Source: JAAYJM01 sp964499465 | Lineage (GTDB): Bacteria; Bacteroidota; Ignavibacteria; Kapaibacteriales; UBA2268 | DNA length: 18,426 nt | Assembly: GCA_964499465.1 (NCBI GenBank) | Contig: CAZCLJ010000065.1 | Location: forward strand, 1 to 18,426 | Reading direction: 5' to 3' | In this document: positions 16,192 to 18,426 of the stretch, piece after piece | Position numbering within the stretch: position 1 is the stretch's first letter | How the letters are laid out: each line of letters opens with the position of its first letter | Program-made: the position numbers and the translations under genes | The notes under the pieces: model-generated | Database searches by the model: none | What the model was told of the DNA's origin: nothing | Seen by the model: the letters and a program-made list of their open reading frames with translations, nothing else

Positions 16192-16238
16192 AAAAAAAAA
16201 CTTATACTTTCTTAAAGTTTCTTGAACTTTGAGAAAGT
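16192..16238 (-). terminator. Candidate intrinsic terminator of the toxin-antitoxin operon
   Basis: ACTTTCTTAAAGTT (16206-16219) and AACTTTGAGAAAGT (16225-16238) form a 14-bp stem with one G-U-type mismatch and a 5-nt loop. Read on the minus strand, nine consecutive T follow five bases later (16200-16192). It lies 77 nt past the toxin stop codon in the correct direction. Confidence 0.5.
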
Positions 16239-16314
16239 TAAAATCTAAACTATTTAAACCTTCTTATCATTCTTAACGTTATTTCGTTTCTTTTTCAAGA
16301 AAAGATTTCTCTTT

Positions 16315-16572
16315 TTAATAATGGTATTTACAGGAAATGATAATAATAGAATTTTCTGTTACTTTATAAACCAAGCGATGTTCGTCGGTGATATGTCTTG
16401 ACCAGTATCCTTTATAATTATGTTTTAATGGCTCAGGTGCTCCAGTGCCTGTAAAAGGAGTTTTACTTACTTCTAAGAGAAGTTTAGCTATTTTTACAAA
16501 AACTTTTTTATCATTTAGCGCCCACCAGTTATACTGTTCCAATCCATTTGCTTCAAATACTATCGTTCTCAT
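16315..16572 (-). CDS. yoeB: Txe/YoeB-family mRNA interferase toxin, 85 aa
   Basis: A RelE-fold ribosome-dependent endoribonuclease that cuts mRNA in the A site. From the chosen start (MRTIVFEANGLEQYNWW) the length of 85 residues equals that of E. coli YoeB plus one. The active-site residues align: Glu47 (GAPEPLK), Arg66 (DEHRLVY), His84 and Tyr85 (CKYHY at the C-terminus), matching E. coli Glu46, Arg65, His83 and Tyr84. An ATG eight codons upstream at 16596 is in frame but lies deeper in the antitoxin gene, and the family begins at MR. The start overlaps the antitoxin's last 20 nt, the usual coupled arrangement. All catalytic residues are present, so it should be active. A copy of its last 16 codons lies at 17527-17577. 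Confidence 0.93.
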   Translation of the reverse strand: MRTIVFEANGLEQYNWWALNDKKVFVKIAKLLLEVSKTPFTGTGAPEPLKHNYKGYWSRHITDEHRLVYKVTENSIIIISCKYHY

Positions 16573-16804
16573 AAATCGTTCTTTCAATTTCTTCAATAGG
16601 AATTTCTTTTAATCCAATACCATTCTCTACATTATTAATTGATTGTATAAGCATTTTATGATTTCTTGGGGAACGACTTAGATATTCTGTTTCGTCATGG
16701 CTTTCAACAGATATAATCATCTGGTCTGTTTCAATAAGATTTTTAACATTATTAAGAAAACCAATATTTAATTCATCTTTACTTAATGTGAATGTTGCAT
16801 ACAT
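16553..16804 (-). CDS. YefM/Phd-family antitoxin, 83 aa
   Basis: Encoded immediately before the YoeB-type toxin and overlapping it by 20 nt. The C-terminal half contains DETEYLSRSPRNHKMLIQSI and a Glu-rich end (NGIGLKEIPIEEIE), the toxin-neutralising signature of YefM-like antitoxins (ETxYLLRSPxN...L...I...G). The N-terminal part (MYATFTLSKDELNIGFLNNV) is divergent from the usual YefM DNA-binding segment, so autorepression should not be taken for granted. The length is typical. AAAGGA lies about 8 nt before the ATG at 16804. It presumably binds and inactivates the toxin. Confidence 0.88.
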   Translation of the reverse strand: MYATFTLSKDELNIGFLNNVKNLIETDQMIISVESHDETEYLSRSPRNHKMLIQSINNVENGIGLKEIPIEEIERTIYENDSI

Positions 16805-17109
16805 ATTTTTTCCTTTACCTTTTTTAAATTAAAAACGAATTTTTAGAATGAATATTTTAGCTAAATTATTTCTAATATCAGTATTCCAGCCCTTTGCCAA
16901 TGATATCTTTTAGTTTTTTATTCTCGCGTATGCCAGAATCCATCTTATTTTTCTCTAATTATAACGGACAAAGGAATATTTTAGTTATTAGTCATTGGTC
17001 ATTAGTTATTAGTAGAATTACTAATCAATCAACTTTCCTAGTTGTAGTAAGTGTATGTAATATAATAATAATATAAAAATCTATTCAAGTGTTCAAAAAG
17101 ACTATAAAT
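16805..17109. other. Gene-free stretch upstream of the antitoxin
   Basis: This should contain the toxin-antitoxin promoter, but I found no clear operator palindrome. At about 16980-17015 there are tandem TTAGTCATTGG / TCATTAGTTATTAG words like those inside the repeats at 15785 and 17574. The plus-strand frame over 16894-17076 translates these repeats and is not a gene. Confidence 0.45.
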
Positions 17110-17201
17110 ACACCTCCCCTGCCCCTCCTTGTTAGGAGGGGAACACTAAAACACAGAACTGTTCTTATTCCCCTCCTAATAAGGAGGGGCAGGGGAGGTG
17201 T
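17110..17201. repeat. 34-bp long inverted repeat with nested hairpins
   Basis: The left arm 17110-17143 (ACACCTCCCCTGCCCCTCCT then TGTTAGGAGGGGAA) is the reverse complement of the right arm 17168-17201 at 33 of 34 positions, separated by 24 nt. Each arm also folds on itself (CCCCTCCT/AGGAGGGG). The GC-rich arms stand out from the AT-rich surroundings. The form suggests two head-to-head copies of a dispersed repeat or a small non-autonomous element; there is no coding frame inside. Confidence 0.8.
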
Positions 17202-17387
17202 TAAAAGGTTCTATTAACAAATGAAGTATTTTCTAAGGATAAAATCATATTATCTTATTTGTAATATGCTGTTACTCTATATTTGCTTCACTTTATCATC
17301 TAGGAAAGTTGAGCTAATGACTAATAACCAATACAAACTATTTTTAAGTTCGGTTCTGACATCCGTCAGCATTACACTTTTAGTGAT

Positions 17388-17444
17388 GTCATCTCCATTT
17401 AAATAAAGGTCTTACATTATCGGGTGGTTGCTAATGACATCTTT
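17388..17444. repeat. Short element with GTCAT...ATGAC ends, copy 2
   Basis: Shares GTCATCTCCATTTAAATAAA at its left end and AATGACATCTTT at its right end with 14601-14658. Here the terminal inversion is longer (GATGTCAT at 17385-17392, ATGACATC at 17434-17441). It lies directly before the duplicated toxin tail. Confidence 0.6.
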
Positions 17445-17526
17445 TTACGACCAAAACTTTGCAAAAGTAAAAAATCTAAGCTATCTAAACGTTATTTAAT
17501 TTCTATTTCAATAAAAGACTTTCCTT

Positions 17527-17577
17527 TTAATAATGATACTTGCAGGAAATGATAATAATAGAATTTTCTGTTACTTT
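17527..17577 (-). pseudogene. Duplicated 3' tail of the YoeB toxin gene
   Basis: Encodes KVTENSIIIISCKYHY and a stop, identical in protein to the last 16 residues of the toxin at 16315-16572. Similarity continues past the stop to about 17453, matching the sequence downstream of the toxin (16237-16314), with a deletion of about 20 nt. It stops abruptly at ACTTTA, where the repeat at 17574-17819 begins; the toxin gene itself has the same ACTTTA at that spot. There is no start codon and no catalytic core, so it is not functional. Confidence 0.88.
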
Positions 17578-17819
17578 AAAACTCAGAACTCCAGCCCCCA
17601 TAACGATTATAAAGGAGTTAGGAGAATTGCCTCGTAAAAAACAACTGCGCAGTTAGCAAATATCGTTCTATTATTTATTGGTCATTAGTCATTTGTCATT
17701 AGTATATAACTACTAATGACGAATAACGAATGACCTATTGGAAATATTTACAATCAAATTTAATTTCTTATTGTAAAATATGCGAAATAACAAACTACGT
17801 GGCATCAAAAGTTCTGAAA
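17574..17819. repeat. 240-bp direct repeat, copy C
   Basis: Second long copy of the repeat at 15785-16022, offset 1789 bp, nearly identical over the first ~105 bp and diverged beyond that. Its palindrome AACTGCGCAGTT is perfect. The left boundary is fused to the toxin tail through the shared CTTTAAAA. The stretch 17202-17526, apart from the repeat at 17388, holds nothing I can identify. Confidence 0.8.
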
Positions 17820-17830
17820 TTAACCAGTAA

Positions 17831-17918
17831 AAGTGTCATTCCGAAATGAAGTGAGGAATCTCAAAGTCTGTGGTAGCAATAACTTTTGAGATTCTTCACT
17901 TCTATCAGAATGACACTT
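17831..17918. repeat. Dispersed palindromic repeat (TGTCATTCCGA family), copy 2
   Basis: Left arm AAGTGTCATTCCGAAATGAA then GTGAGGAATCTCAAA; right arm TTTGAGATTCTTCACTTC then TATCAGAATGACACTT. It can form one long imperfect hairpin of about 88 nt. It has the same arms and centre type as 14434-14515. Confidence 0.8.
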
Positions 17919-17996
17919 AAAAGTACACAATTAATATGGCAATGCACTACCACAAAAGAATAATACGAAAGTTAGTTTGTAAAATTTTCAATCTTT

Positions 17997-18275
17997 TTAT
18001 TTTTTATTAATGAACTTATAGGCATCTTCTATTTTCTTTGCGATTCTATCAGCAACTTCTTTATCTTTTGGAGATTGTTGTAAATCTGATACAACACATT
18101 CTAAGCAGTCCAAATCCCAACTATAGAAACCGACTTTTCTTTTTCCAGTCAATTTAGCAATACGATTATCAAGTCCAAAAGATTCAGCCATTTCACCAGT
18201 GTTTTCTTTCAAAAGTTCCAGTTCATCAATGTCAAATTTAATCTCTGCTTTTTTATCATTTTTTTCAGGTTTCAT
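17997..18275 (-). CDS. Hypothetical charged protein, 92 aa
   Basis: I do not recognise this protein. It is highly charged (Lys, Glu, Asp) and predicted mostly helical, with no signal peptide or membrane segment. One non-charged patch (VGFYSWDLDCLECVVSDL, residues 48-65) carries two Cys at 57 and 60. An AGGAAG about 9-12 nt before the ATG at 18275 supports the start. It stands alone between repeat elements on the minus strand. The composition and clean start make it a credible gene; I assign no function. Confidence 0.65.
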   Translation of the reverse strand: MKPEKNDKKAEIKFDIDELELLKENTGEMAESFGLDNRIAKLTGKRKVGFYSWDLDCLECVVSDLQQSPKDKEVADRIAKKIEDAYKFINKK

Positions 18276-18373
18276 CTCATTTCTTCCTTTTATTTTATAA
18301 TTGTAATTAATAAGTTCAAAATTCAGCCCCCCCCTTCTCTCATAATAAAAATTAAAGAGTTTGGAGATTTACC

Positions 18374-18426
18374 TAGTGTAATAATTTATTGAAAACCTAA
18401 TAAACATTTCTTGTCATTCCGAAACG
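18374..18426. repeat. 51-bp direct repeat, copy 2, cut by the window end
   Basis: Identical to 14395-14445 from CTAGTGTAATAATTTATTG to TTCCGAA, then continues ACG to the window edge, where another TGTCATTCCGA palindromic repeat apparently begins. Just to its left (about 18326-18373) is a sequence resembling a decayed start of the 240-bp repeat (CAGCCCCC...ATTAAAGAGTTTGGAGA). Confidence 0.8.

Noticed and set aside
16980..17015. Possible CRISPR-like short direct repeats
   Set aside because: The units are adjacent with no unique spacers of constant length; this is a simple tandem word repeat.
16894..17076. 60-codon plus-strand frame
   Set aside because: It translates the tandem TTAGTCATTGGTCATTAG repeats and lacks any protein-like feature.
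17221..17406. 61-codon plus-strand frame with hydrophobic stretches
   Set aside because: It runs into the repeat at 17388 and has no ribosome-binding sequence; hydrophobicity follows from T-richness.

Overview
The window looks like accessory chromosome from an AT-rich, type IX secretion (T9SS) bacterium of the Bacteroidota / Ignavibacteriota / Kapabacteria group. The main evidence is one very large secreted protein (6770-14062) that has a signal peptide, SBBP-type propeller repeats, fibronectin-III-like domains and a C-terminal T9SS type A sorting domain. Several genes have purine-rich AAAGGA-like sequences before their starts. No rRNA, tRNA, CRISPR array or complete transposase gene was seen.

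Layout. (a) 198-1530, minus strand: a compact four-gene cluster of small proteins. In transcription order it encodes a three-segment membrane protein, a 55-residue proline-rich repeat protein that overlaps its neighbour, an 88-residue Cys-containing protein and a 159-residue unknown. (b) 1731-6147, minus strand: a restriction-modification region. It holds a DUF1016/YhcG-type PDDEXK nuclease and a single-chain type IIG-like enzyme (nuclease, methylase and target recognition in one polypeptide). Perfect 23-bp inverted repeats bracket the big enzyme, and a 19-codon copy of its C-terminus is stranded beyond the nuclease gene. The enzyme gene carries an in-frame insertion of about 390 bp between its N-terminal half and methylase motif I. 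That insertion has inverted-repeat ends and contains the remains of a four-helix-bundle (23S rRNA IVS-type) protein gene in another frame. (c) 6770-14062, plus strand: the T9SS giant, built from a triplicated Fn3-Fn3-'GTGT' module. (d) 14063-18426: a repeat-packed region with an AraC-type regulator, a YefM/YoeB toxin-antitoxin pair, a duplicated scrap of the toxin gene and a 92-residue unknown. The region is delimited by identical 51-bp direct repeats.

How the parts relate. The RM enzyme and the adjacent nuclease are plausibly a defence locus; the toxin-antitoxin pair is a second addiction or defence-like module. The many short palindromic repeats, several ending in TGTCAT/ATGACA, appear to have driven or recorded the duplications seen in (b) and (d). 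The best candidates for something undescribed are the small four-gene cluster at 198-1530 and the IVS-like insertion that the type IIG reading frame appears to read straight through.
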